Source: Synechococcus sp. Tobar12-5m-g (lineage in GTDB: Bacteria; Cyanobacteriota; Cyanobacteriia; PCC-6307; Cyanobiaceae). From it: a stretch of 54,308 bases of DNA. This document shows positions 48,001 through 54,308 of this stretch, piece after piece; the first letter of the stretch is position 1, and the number at the start of each line of letters is the position of its first letter. The notes under the pieces are model-generated. The model did not search any database. It worked only from the letters and a program-made list of their open reading frames with translations, and was not told where the DNA came from. The DNA lies in contig NZ_JAGQBB010000021.1 in NCBI RefSeq assembly GCF_024345415.1, positions 1 through 54,308 of the forward strand. The letters are read 5' to 3'. The position numbers and the translations under genes were made by a program.

Positions 48001-48721
48001 GCTCCGGCTCGAAGCGATGGCGCGGGAGTTGCCCGACCCCCTGCCGGAAGTCCCCGAAGCGGTGCGGCAGGACGGCCTGGAGGCCCTGGAGCAGGCGTTG
48101 CGCCGACTGCAGCAGCGCATGGAAGCCTTGGAGCCCGTCAACATGCTGGCCCTCGAGGAACTCGAGCAGCTCGAGCAGCGGATCGGCGAACTCGAGGGGC
48201 GCCTCGAGGTGCTCAGCAAGGAGCGCGAAGAGCTGCTGCTGCGGATCGAAACCGTGGCCACCCTGCGCCAGGAGGCCTTCCTCGAAGCCTTCCAGGCGGT
48301 GGACGGCCATTTCCGCGAGATCTTCGCCGGCCTCTCCGAGGGGGAGGGCCACCTGCAGCTGGAGAACCGTGAGCAGCCCCTGGAGGGTGGCCTCACCCTG
48401 GTGGCCCACCCCAAGGGCAAGGAGGTGCGGCGGCTGGCCTCCATGAGTGGGGGGGAGAAATCCCTGACGGCCCTGAGCTTCCTGTTTGCCCTGCAGCGCT
48501 TCCGCCCCTCCCCCTTCTATGCCCTCGACGAGGTGGACAGCTTCCTCGATGGCGTCAATGTGGAGAGGTTGGCGGCCCTGATCGCCAGCCAGGCCGACCA
48601 GGCCCAGTTCCTGGTGGTCAGCCACCGCCGGCCGATGATCGCCGCCGCCACCCGCACGATCGGCGTCACCCAAGCCCGCGGCTCCCACACCCAGGTGGTC
48701 GGTCTGCCCACCGCCGCCTGA
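45098..48721 (+). CDS. smc: Chromosome segregation ATPase SMC
   Basis: A 1207-residue SMC protein starting at TTG 45098 (VHINQVELTHFKSFGG). The Walker A loop GPNGSGKSN is at 32-40. Long coiled coils, very rich in Gln/Arg/Glu/Leu, flank a hinge (GGIHGPVAQLGDVEERLRLA to about GAMTGGSLQQ). The ABC signature SMSGGEKSLTALSFLFALQR and Walker B FYALDEVDSFLDG are near the C terminus. It loads onto DNA and compacts chromosomes with ScpAB. The hinge contains a Gly-rich insertion at about residues 607-637 (GGGGSGGGSGGAALERGRGG and more). The length is near the bacterial norm. It is followed after 13 bases by a PRC-barrel gene. Confidence 0.96.
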   Translation: MVHINQVELTHFKSFGGSMAIQLEPSFTVVTGPNGSGKSNILDAVLFCLGLATSRGMRAERLPDLINSAMVRQGKAAETVVTVRFDLGDWRPDPAEQGLEAPPEGPWIQNGQREWSVTRRLRVAPGGTYSTSFSADGVPCNLQQVQGQLRRLRVDPEGSNVVMQGDVTRIVSMGARERRGLIDELAGVALFDSRIEQTRSKLDEVQERQERCRIVEQELRASRVKLERDCAKARTYQELRQRHQEGRLQHQVLSFELAKHQHTELGSRQQALSRQRDTARAVITTAEAALKEDSRRLEVLQAEVKALGEDSLLAVQAELAGLDASGRELARQAERHQQEAEQLQQRRRSLQQQKDELRSQQQAGSTAGENDGEALERAEQGCRSAEVAVELSRRRLGEVAGRSSSWLEEQKQRSQRRQALQGELGPLLAEQQQLAERLRQDQERLAELGAELALGGSSDQEAQEGLTKLEAEAQSLEAELQRDQRLAQEQAEALALQQRTRSRLEQEQVGLEREIARIESRRDTLQESRGTGALRLLLESGLGGIHGPVAQLGDVEERLRLALEVAAGGRLGQVVVDDDRIAARAIELLKTRRAGRLTFLPLNKIRGGGGSGGGSGGAALERGRGGAAGSGGGLVGRAVELIRFEPVYGEVFRYVFGDTLVFEDLASARRELGRCRAVTLEGELLERSGAMTGGSLQQRSGQLGFGSGAEQDEAEPLRRRLLELGESLAASRRREAELGRQLEQLRPVLQQRQQRQAALAAERSAAQRALGPQLQRQQQLQHRLGQIQAALLADQRRLDELAAVVGPVNQQLASLETEEAGAQASGDSGRWQGLQQDLETADQLLSEARLHRDNLLAVRRERALATERFSHQLEALAVEEQRLQQAVAALAEAHGHWRQQQRQEQERRAVLDIQHQELQERFGERRRARDGAEAQLAAGRLALQQSQWELQRLGEELLALAEQERNLQLRLEAMARELPDPLPEVPEAVRQDGLEALEQALRRLQQRMEALEPVNMLALEELEQLEQRIGELEGRLEVLSKEREELLLRIETVATLRQEAFLEAFQAVDGHFREIFAGLSEGEGHLQLENREQPLEGGLTLVAHPKGKEVRRLASMSGGEKSLTALSFLFALQRFRPSPFYALDEVDSFLDGVNVERLAALIASQADQAQFLVVSHRRPMIAAATRTIGVTQARGSHTQVVGLPTAA

Positions 48722-48734
48722 GCCGTGGGTCACA

Positions 48735-50024
48735 ATGACCTCTACCCTTCCTCTTCGCCGACACCCCCACGGGATCAGGCCATTGACCTCCTCCGTCCCC
48801 CCTTCAGCCGACCCCGCCAGGGCCGTTCCCAGCGACAGGCTCTGGTTGCGCTCCGAGCTGATGGGCACCCAGGTGATCACCCGTGACACCGGCCGGCGGC
48901 TGGGGGTGGTCGGGGAAGTGGTCGTGGACATCGACCGCCGTGAGGTGATGGCCCTCGGCCTGCGCGACAATCCCCTCACCCGCTTCCTGCCCGGCCTGCC
49001 CCGCTGGATGCCCCTGGATCGGATTCGCCAGGTGGGGGATGTGATTCTGGTGGACTCGGCCGATTCGCTCACCCAGAGCTTCAATCCCGAGCGCTACAGC
49101 AAGGTGATCAACTGCCAGGTGGTTTCAGAAGCCGGGGAGCAGCTCGGCCGGGTGCTGGGCTTCAGCTTCGACATCGAAACCGGCGAACTCACCACCCTGG
49201 TGCTCGGTGCCCTGGGCGTGCCCCTGCTGGGTGAGGGGGTGCTGAGCACCTGGGAGCTTGCGGTGGACGAGATCGTCAGCAGCGGCCCCGATCGGATCAT
49301 CGTCTACGAAGGCGCCGAGGAGAAACTCAAGCAACTGGGCAGCGGCCTGCTTGAAAAGCTCGGCATCGGCGGGCCCAGCTGGGAGCAGGAAGAGCGTGAC
49401 CGCTACCGCCAGTCGATGGTGCCGGTGGAGAACCAGCTGGCCTCTGGCCAGGCCACTCCCCAGGAGCAGCGCCGCATCCAGCCCGCCACCAGCCGCGCCC
49501 TGGCACCCCAGCAAGACGAAGAACTGGAGTACGTCGAGCTGGAGCGGCGGCGGCAGGAACCCATGCGCCAACGCCGCTACCTCGATGAAGAAGAGGACCG
49601 CGGTGCGCCCGGTTGGAGCGGGCGGGATTCCAGCCGCCCCGAGCCGCGCCGCTTCGAGCCACGAACCCCCGAAGAGCGCTTCACCGAAGAGCGTTTCCCC
49701 GACGACCGTTTTCCAGACGACCGTTTCCCCGAAGAGCGCCGGTCACAAGAGAGGCAGCTTGAAGCCCGGCAAACCCCAGCCCGGCAGCCCGCGGACAGGG
49801 AGCAGCCGCCATCGCCCCCGCGGGAGGATCCGCTGGTATCGGAGCGGTCGGAGTGGTCAGAGCGGTCTGACCGCCCCCTGCCCCGGCCCGCCCAGCGCCG
49901 GGCTCCCCAGGATCGCCAAGAACCCCTGGACGTTGATCCGGAGCCCTACAACGGCGCCTACGCCGAAACAGAACCGCTCCAGCCCGAGCGGCCCGAGCGG
50001 GCCGGCTTTGAGGATCCCTGGTGA
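48735..50024 (+). CDS. PRC-barrel protein with disordered charged tail
   Basis: A 429-residue protein. Two PRC-barrel domains are visible: near 35-110 (LMGTQVITRDTGRRLGVVGE, then VVVDIDRREVMALGLRD) and near 120-200 (YSKVINCQVVSEAGEQLGRV, then LGFSFDIETGELTTLVLGAL). From about 220 to the end it is low-complexity and disordered, rich in Arg, Glu, Pro and Gln, with a short tandem repeat (FPDDRFPDDRFPEER near 318-333). The gene starts 13 bases after smc, a linkage I recall from other cyanobacteria, so a role in chromosome or division functions is plausible but unproven. Confidence 0.88.
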   Translation: MTSTLPLRRHPHGIRPLTSSVPPSADPARAVPSDRLWLRSELMGTQVITRDTGRRLGVVGEVVVDIDRREVMALGLRDNPLTRFLPGLPRWMPLDRIRQVGDVILVDSADSLTQSFNPERYSKVINCQVVSEAGEQLGRVLGFSFDIETGELTTLVLGALGVPLLGEGVLSTWELAVDEIVSSGPDRIIVYEGAEEKLKQLGSGLLEKLGIGGPSWEQEERDRYRQSMVPVENQLASGQATPQEQRRIQPATSRALAPQQDEELEYVELERRRQEPMRQRRYLDEEEDRGAPGWSGRDSSRPEPRRFEPRTPEERFTEERFPDDRFPDDRFPEERRSQERQLEARQTPARQPADREQPPSPPREDPLVSERSEWSERSDRPLPRPAQRRAPQDRQEPLDVDPEPYNGAYAETEPLQPERPERAGFEDPW

Positions 50025-50116
50025 GCCGTGCCTGCAGTGCAAGCGGCTCTGCTCCCGGACGCTTGGCCTGGCTTGGCTCACGCAGGCCTGATGGCGAGAG
50101 AGGCCAAGCGCTTCGT

Positions 50117-51584
50117 CTAAGGCGACAGGGCCGCTGCGGCCGGCCCGGCCGTCACAAGATGCGGCAGATAGAACACTTTGGCGACCAGGAACAGGAGGGT
50201 GATACCGAGCAAATCGTTGACCGTGGTGATGAAGACGCCGGTTCCCACGGCCGGATTGAACTTCAGCTTCGACAGCCCCAGTGGCACCAGGACGCCCACC
50301 GCCGCCGCCTGCACAGTGATCAGCAGCAGGGTGATGGCTGCCGTTAGGCCCAGCCAGAGCGGGGCCTCGATAGCGGTGAACAGCGACAGAACTTGAATGC
50401 CGACCAGGGTTAGCAGACCCACCGCCACGCCATTCAGGACTGCGCCGCCGATCTCGCGAAGGAATCGCCCCCGGATGTCGCCGCGCCAGAACGACGCCCC
50501 GGCCATCGCTTCAATCGTCACGGTGGACGATTGGATACCGGCATTGCCCGCCATGTCCATCACCAGCGGGATCAGGCTCGCGAGGATCACCGCTTCTTCC
50601 AGCGCCTCTTCGAACGAGCCGACGATCAGGCCTGCAGCGAGTGCCCCGATCAGCGCCGAGGCAAGCCATGGAAAGCGGCGCTGCAGGATCGTCATCGGCA
50701 GGTCGAGCGGGTCGGAATCGGGCGCGACGCTCGAGAGCTGCTTGAGGTCTTCGGCGATCTCCTGCTGACCGATGTGGCGCAGTTCCTCGGCGCCGATGAT
50801 GCCGACAAGACGGCCACGGGTGTCGGTCACAGGAACCACCGGCAAGCGACGCTGATCGGCGATCCGGGCAACGACCTCGTCGTCCGCGTCGGCTCACCGC
50901 CACCGGATCGACGTGCATGATGTCGCCGACCCGGGCATCGGGCGGTTGCATCAGCAGGTCGCCAAGGTTCAGATAGCCCCTCAGTCGATAGGCGTCATCG
51001 ACCATGAAGACGGCATGGAGCCGTCCGATATCCCCTGACCGGGCGCGGATTTCCGTGATCACCTGCGCGACCGTCCAGTCCTGCGGTGTGGCGATCAGGT
51101 CCCTCCGCACCATCGCCGCGCCCGCCGTGCCTTGGGCGTGGATCACCCCCGCAAGAATGTCGTCGGCATGGGCATGACCGGCCACCGCTCGCGCGATCAG
51201 GGCATCGGGAAGGCCGGCGAGCAGATCGGCGGCCGAGGCGGGGTCAAGCTTGGCGACCAGACGGGTAAGGCGTTCCTGACTGTCGCGATCGACGAGCCGC
51301 CCGCGGACCATCGGATCGAGCTGGTTCAGCACCGCAAGGTTCGGTGCATCCGGCAGGATCTTCAGCATGTCACGCGCCCGTTGCGGGCTCAGCTGCAGAA
51401 CAAGTGCCGCGGTCTGGGCGGCAGGAAGCTGAAGCAACGCCCCAAGCCCCTCCCGATTCCCTCGCTTCAGGGCGCCCGCGACCTTCGCCAGCGGCGCAGC
51501 AAGGCCCCGGGCTGCGCCGAGCAGATCGTCAACGGTCAGGACGGTTTTGCCGCGGCGCTTCGTCTCTGCTTTGGTCATGGCCAC
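50117..51584 (-). pseudogene. mgtE: Magnesium transporter MgtE, frameshifted
   Basis: Two overlapping frames form a complete MgtE. The first (from 51584) has the N-terminal domain LLQLPAAQTAALVLQLSPQR, then VLNQLDPMVRGRLVDRDSQE, and the first CBS domain to GDIMHVDPVAVS. A single-base deletion near 50893 follows, after which the second frame runs through the second CBS domain (RRLPVVPVTDTRGRLVGIIG) and five membrane helices, including LIPLVMDMAGNAGIQSSTVT and the end VFITTVNDLLGITLLFLVAK. All domains are otherwise intact, so this could be a very recent mutation or a sequencing error. The codon use looks unlike that of the neighbours and suggests transfer from a proteobacterium. Confidence 0.85.
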
Positions 51585-51853
51585 CCTTGTCGATGAAGTG
51601 CGGCCCGGACAACCGGATCGTCGTCGATAGGGTATTGCGTCCGGGCGCTATGGCTATGAAATCTTGCGGCCGTTAGAAGCGGCCAGCCGCACCCATACGA
51701 GGTTAAGATCTGATTAGCATTTTTCTAACATTTCGTTCTTTCAGGTGTTCTTCTTTTGGTATTGGTGTAATCACTCATGCGCGTGACCACTGCACAGCGC
51801 GAAGCAGTGCAAAGCGGTGACTTTCGGGGAGGATGTCACTCCTTGGCTGCCAC
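51585..51853. other. AT-rich intergenic stretch between mgtE and IS remnant
   Basis: This 269-base region contains a strikingly AT-rich segment (51705-51780, with TAGCATTTTTCTAACATTTC) in an otherwise GC-rich window. An imperfect dyad (CACTGCACAGCGCGAAGCAGTG) lies near 51786-51808. It holds the upstream region of mgtE and possibly the outer end of the IS3 remnant. No coding frame is supported. Confidence 0.4.
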
Positions 51854-52390
51854 TCAGTCGGCCTGGATCAAGGGTACCGCGAGGATCGGTTCGGGCTCCT
51901 CTGGTTGCTGGTTGATCCACACTTCTTCGGGTTGACTCCAGCCGGTGGTTCAGTTCCAAAATTCTGGATGGGCTTGACGGACTGTCTCTTAGACATCGGC
52001 CCGCTGCTCGCAGATTGTGGTGGCGGCTCCGCTGTGACGTTGATGGGGCACGACGAATTTGATGCCGCTATGCCGATGCCGTTGGTTGTACCAATCCACA
52101 AACGCCGCCACCCACTCGCATGCCTCGTCTTTGCTGGCGAATGGCCGGCTGGGGTAGTCGGGCCGGTACTTGACCGTTCGGAACAGTGATTCTGAGTAGG
52201 GGTTGTCGTTGGAGACCCTTGGCCTGGAAAAGGACCTGAGCACACCCATCTCCTCCAGCCATGATTCCAGCGTGGCCCCTCGCATGGTATTGCCGTTGTC
52301 GTCGTGGAGGACCAGTGGCGGCTGGTAGCTCTGACGGCTGCCATAGCCGCTGGGCCAGCGGTAGCGCTCCCTGAGATAGGCACGCTGCAC
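51854..52390 (-). mobile_element. IS3-family transposase remnant
   Basis: The frame starting at 52390 encodes the C-terminal half of an IS3-type transposase catalytic domain: LVLHDDNGNTMRGATLESWL (with the second Asp of DDE), then GVLRSFSRPRVSNDNPYSES, LFRTVKYRPDYPSRPFASKD (the Glu region) and WYNQRHRHSGIKFVVPHQRH. The same frame runs past a TAA after EQRADV and a TGA after PEFWN, and ends EEVWINQQPEEPEPILAVPL, IQAD. The first half of the element is absent; its place is taken by the 3' flank of the porin gene. No inverted repeats were identified with certainty. Confidence 0.85.
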
Positions 52391-52425
52391 CAGATCAGCC
52401 GAAAACCAGGTTGGAACTCAGGCGA

Positions 52426-54105
52426 TCAGAACTTGAAGGTGGTCTTGAGCAGGCCGCCAAAGTTACTGAAATCATCAGAGCCACCACCACCTCTCTGGAG
52501 CTGACCCAGGGGAGCACTGAGGTAATAGATCGCAGGAGTCACACTGATGTTGTCGGTGACCTGGAACTTGTACCACCACTCCCAGGCGTACTGGCCATCG
52601 TTGGCATTGATGTTGGCGTTATCACCGGCCTTCGTGAGAAAGGTGGACTGACCGACGGCCATGCCTGCGGAGTTACCTTTGATAAAGACGTCGGTCCACT
52701 GCAGGCCGACATACCAGGACTGGCTCTGGGCCCCATCGAAATCGGGGAGTTTGAAACTGGTACTGCCAGAAATGCTGATAGTTGTAACAAAGATCGGTGA
52801 ATAGGTGTAACTGTTGAGCCCCCAGCCAAGGCTGATGGAAGGGATCCAGCCAGAATTGGAAGGTTGCCAGTAGGCGCTGATGCCAACGGAATTGACGCTA
52901 TTCGCGCCAAGAAAAAGATCTACAGCGAGTGGAGTGCCATTGCCAAAGTAGAGGCCAGATACCCCGTTAGGGGTTGAATAGGTGTAGGCAGCGGCAATAC
53001 CGAAGTTGGTGCCCGTGTAGGCAATCTGGGCAGTGCCGGTTTGCTGTGAGCAATTGTTGCCGATGCCGCCACAAACGGAGGAGGAATCAAGGTTTGTTGG
53101 GCTGCCTACGTTGCCGTTGGCAGCCACGTAGTTAATGCTTGCACTGAAACCGCCGCTCTTCCACCACAGACCACCACCAGCGCCGAGGTTGAGGCTGTAG
53201 GTACCGGGAGCACCGGCGTAGGTGAAGATGTCGAGCACCGTGTCAGCGGGGTACACACTGGGCCAAACGGCCAGCATGTCGTCCTGACGAACCCGTCCAC
53301 CGATGGTGGCCGTGAAACTGCTACCGACCGGGAACTGGTAGAAGAGGCGGTTGACCATCACGCTGTCAGCACCGGGAGGACCCTCGAAGCCCACTTCCAG
53401 AGCATTCAAGCCAACGATCGGCTGGCCGAAGGGGCTTTTGCCGAAGTTTCCGGCCCGCAGGCGGGTGCGCAGCAGGTCCTTGCCGGTGAAGCTGGTGTCG
53501 AAATCGATCCGCAGGTCGTAGTTGAAGGCGGTGGCACCCTGCTGAGCAGCCGCAAGATCTGCCCACTTGGGATTAAGGGAATTAGGGATTCCTAAGTTTG
53601 GACCGAATTCCCGTCGATCACCGCCGTAGGCGTTGGCGCCGATCACGAAGGTGGCCTGACCCTTCAGCTTGGTGGTGGTGGAGAACTGATTCGCCTCCAG
53701 CTCACCCACCTTGGCTTCGAGGCCATCAACCCGGCCCTTGAGCACCGCAAGCTCGGTTTCGAACTCCTTGATCAGGCGACGGAGTTCATCGGTCACCTCG
53801 GTGATCCGGTCGAGGCAGGCGTTGAGCAGGGCGGCGGCTTCCCAACGGCTCAGTGGCCTCTTGCCACGGAAGCTGCCATCTCGGTAGCCGGCGACGCAGC
53901 CGTAGCGCTCCACCAGGTTGGAGAGAGCCTGGTAGGCCCATTCGGTGGGCTGTACGTCGGAGAACTGGGTGATGCTGGTGACCTGCTCTTTAGAGCCGGC
54001 GTACTTGTTGACGCCGTCGATGTTGAGCTCTGAGGCGGAAACGGCCATTGGAGCCAGCAGACCAAGCGCTGCAGGCGCCAGCAGCAATTGCTTGAGAAGT
54101 TTCAT
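52426..54105 (-). CDS. Cyanobacterial outer-membrane porin (SLH-OprB type)
   Basis: A 559-residue porin with a signal peptide (MKLLKQLLLAPAALGLLAPM, then AVSASELNIDGVN), an SLH domain near 45-100 (FSDVQPTEWAYQALSNLVER, then YGCVAGYRDGSFRGKRPLSR), a coiled coil near 100-140 (RITEVTDELRRLIKEFETEL) and a beta-barrel ending in Phe (FGGLLKTTFKF). This is the SomA/SomB, or iron-uptake porin, architecture of cyanobacteria. It would span the outer membrane and attach to peptidoglycan-linked polymer through SLH. The gene is intact. The start follows GAGAGGTCCCGAGCC. Its leader contains a perfect 18-base tandem repeat, and an IS5-family element begins 80 bases upstream. Confidence 0.93.
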   Translation of the reverse strand: MKLLKQLLLAPAALGLLAPMAVSASELNIDGVNKYAGSKEQVTSITQFSDVQPTEWAYQALSNLVERYGCVAGYRDGSFRGKRPLSRWEAAALLNACLDRITEVTDELRRLIKEFETELAVLKGRVDGLEAKVGELEANQFSTTTKLKGQATFVIGANAYGGDRREFGPNLGIPNSLNPKWADLAAAQQGATAFNYDLRIDFDTSFTGKDLLRTRLRAGNFGKSPFGQPIVGLNALEVGFEGPPGADSVMVNRLFYQFPVGSSFTATIGGRVRQDDMLAVWPSVYPADTVLDIFTYAGAPGTYSLNLGAGGGLWWKSGGFSASINYVAANGNVGSPTNLDSSSVCGGIGNNCSQQTGTAQIAYTGTNFGIAAAYTYSTPNGVSGLYFGNGTPLAVDLFLGANSVNSVGISAYWQPSNSGWIPSISLGWGLNSYTYSPIFVTTISISGSTSFKLPDFDGAQSQSWYVGLQWTDVFIKGNSAGMAVGQSTFLTKAGDNANINANDGQYAWEWWYKFQVTDNISVTPAIYYLSAPLGQLQRGGGGSDDFSNFGGLLKTTFKF

Positions 54106-54126
54106 GGCTCGGGACCTCTCAGAAAA

Positions 54127-54162
54127 TTAGTTCACTCGGGGTACTTAGTTCACTCGGGGTAC
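54127..54162. repeat. Two perfect 18-base tandem repeats in the porin leader
   Basis: TTAGTTCACTCGGGGTAC occurs at 54127-54144 and again at 54145-54162 without any mismatch. The block lies 22 bases upstream of the porin start, where it may be transcribed or serve as a double operator. After it, TGAGTG forms a small dyad with CACTC in the repeat. The function is unknown. Confidence 0.75.
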
Positions 54163-54181
54163 TGAGTGGAGCACCACCATT

Positions 54182-54308
54182 CTAAGGAGACTCTGGAAAA
54201 CCCCACCACCCTGCGCGAGAATGGCCGTGTGATCGCAGGCGTGAACAGGGTTCATGGGCATCAAGCAGCTCGGCTTTGGTGATTACGAGCAGTCCACGGC
54301 CAAAAAGC
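54182..54308 (+). mobile_element. Left end of an IS5-family element
   Basis: CTAA at 54182-54185 fits the CTAR/YTAR target of the IS5 group and is followed by GGAGACTCTGGAAAACCCC, a plausible left terminal repeat. The transposase starts at 54254. The right end is outside the window, so the repeat and target duplication cannot be verified. Confidence 0.55.
54254..54308 (+). CDS. IS5-family transposase, 5' part (cut by window edge)
   Basis: The 18 visible codons, MGIKQLGFGDYEQSTAKK, match the characteristic start of one IS5 transposase subgroup, in which the motif GFGDYE-STAKK-TKRE is conserved. No damage is seen in this short part. The gene is divergent from the porin gene and its insertion may have separated the porin from its original upstream region. 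Confidence 0.85.
   Translation, partial: MGIKQLGFGDYEQSTAKK

Noticed and set aside
45977-49084. A very long open minus-strand frame opposite smc
   Set aside because: It is the antisense shadow of the GC-rich, Gln/Leu-rich SMC coiled coil. Its translation is low-complexity and lacks any domain.
51786-51823. Imperfect dyad GTGACCACTGCACAGCGCGA and following bases, as an IS end or terminator
   Set aside because: The pairing is interrupted and has no T-run, and no matching second end could be found.
1-54308. CRISPR array
   Set aside because: No series of regularly spaced repeats was seen. The only perfect tandem repeat found is the two-copy 18-mer at 54127-54162.

Overview
The window looks like chromosomal DNA from a freshwater or brackish picocyanobacterium of the Cyanobium/Synechococcus (alpha-cyanobacterial) lineage. 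The strongest clue is a circularly permuted two-piece tmRNA gene at about 31440-31700 (minus strand) whose tag reads ANNIVAFSRQPAPVAA; this permuted form is typical of that clade. Supporting clues are a cyanobacterial AbrB-type regulator, a SmtA-type metallothionein, an SLH/OprB-type porin, an smc-PRC barrel pair and high GC content. The genus is an inference; no rRNA or photosynthesis gene is present.

Layout. 0-4.2 kb is a toxin-antitoxin (TA) cluster: PIN toxin with antitoxin, HicB with a broken HicA, two MntA/HepT pairs of which the toxins are damaged, and VapBC, interspersed with five remnants of the 3' end of a DUF3427 helicase gene. 4.2-10 kb carries the AMPylase SelO, small decayed genes, a thiamine-binding protein, a metallothionein/VOC pair and an FMN glutamate-synthase-like protein with two N-terminal CDGSH iron-sulfur motifs. 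10-18 kb holds an HD hydrolase, several alpha/beta hydrolases, a second VapBC, Hsp20, a fused PCM-erythromycin esterase, a PEBP protein and a phosphoribosyltransferase. 18-24 kb holds a YbaY/NlpE/META envelope protein, a second metallothionein/VOC pair, and a low-GC operon of a Cache-HAMP-cyclase-like sensor with a cyclic-nucleotide-binding MscS channel. 24-31.4 kb is mostly remnants (nuclease, CopD, thiamine-binding protein, ArdC, sigma factor) with intact AbrB, a hydrolase, a class III CoA transferase and a RES/Xre TA pair. 31.4-38 kb has ssrA, a THUMP RNA methyltransferase, an alpha-amylase, a Coq4-like protein and a degraded tandem copy of methyltransferase tail plus amylase. 38-44 kb has an S8 protease divergent from a secreted prodomain-like protein, two formylglycine-generating-enzyme-like pseudogenes around an Uma2 nuclease, and a VapB with a gutted VapC. 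44-54.3 kb is more conserved: holin-like and DUF883-like envelope proteins, smc, PRC barrel, a frameshifted mgtE, an IS3 remnant, the porin, and the left end of an IS5-family element.

The dominant theme is duplication followed by decay: at least ten gene families occur both as an intact or nearly intact copy and as one or more degraded copies. In four TA modules the toxin is damaged; three of the four partner antitoxins remain open, and the fourth is itself frameshifted. The candidate for a less familiar functional system is the cyclase-like sensor/cNMP-binding channel operon at 20306-23997. Its cyclase domain lacks one metal-binding Asp and the catalytic Arg. A second candidate is the prodomain-only secreted protein divergent from the S8 protease at 38247-41142. 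All frameshift and stop claims assume that the sequence is accurate.
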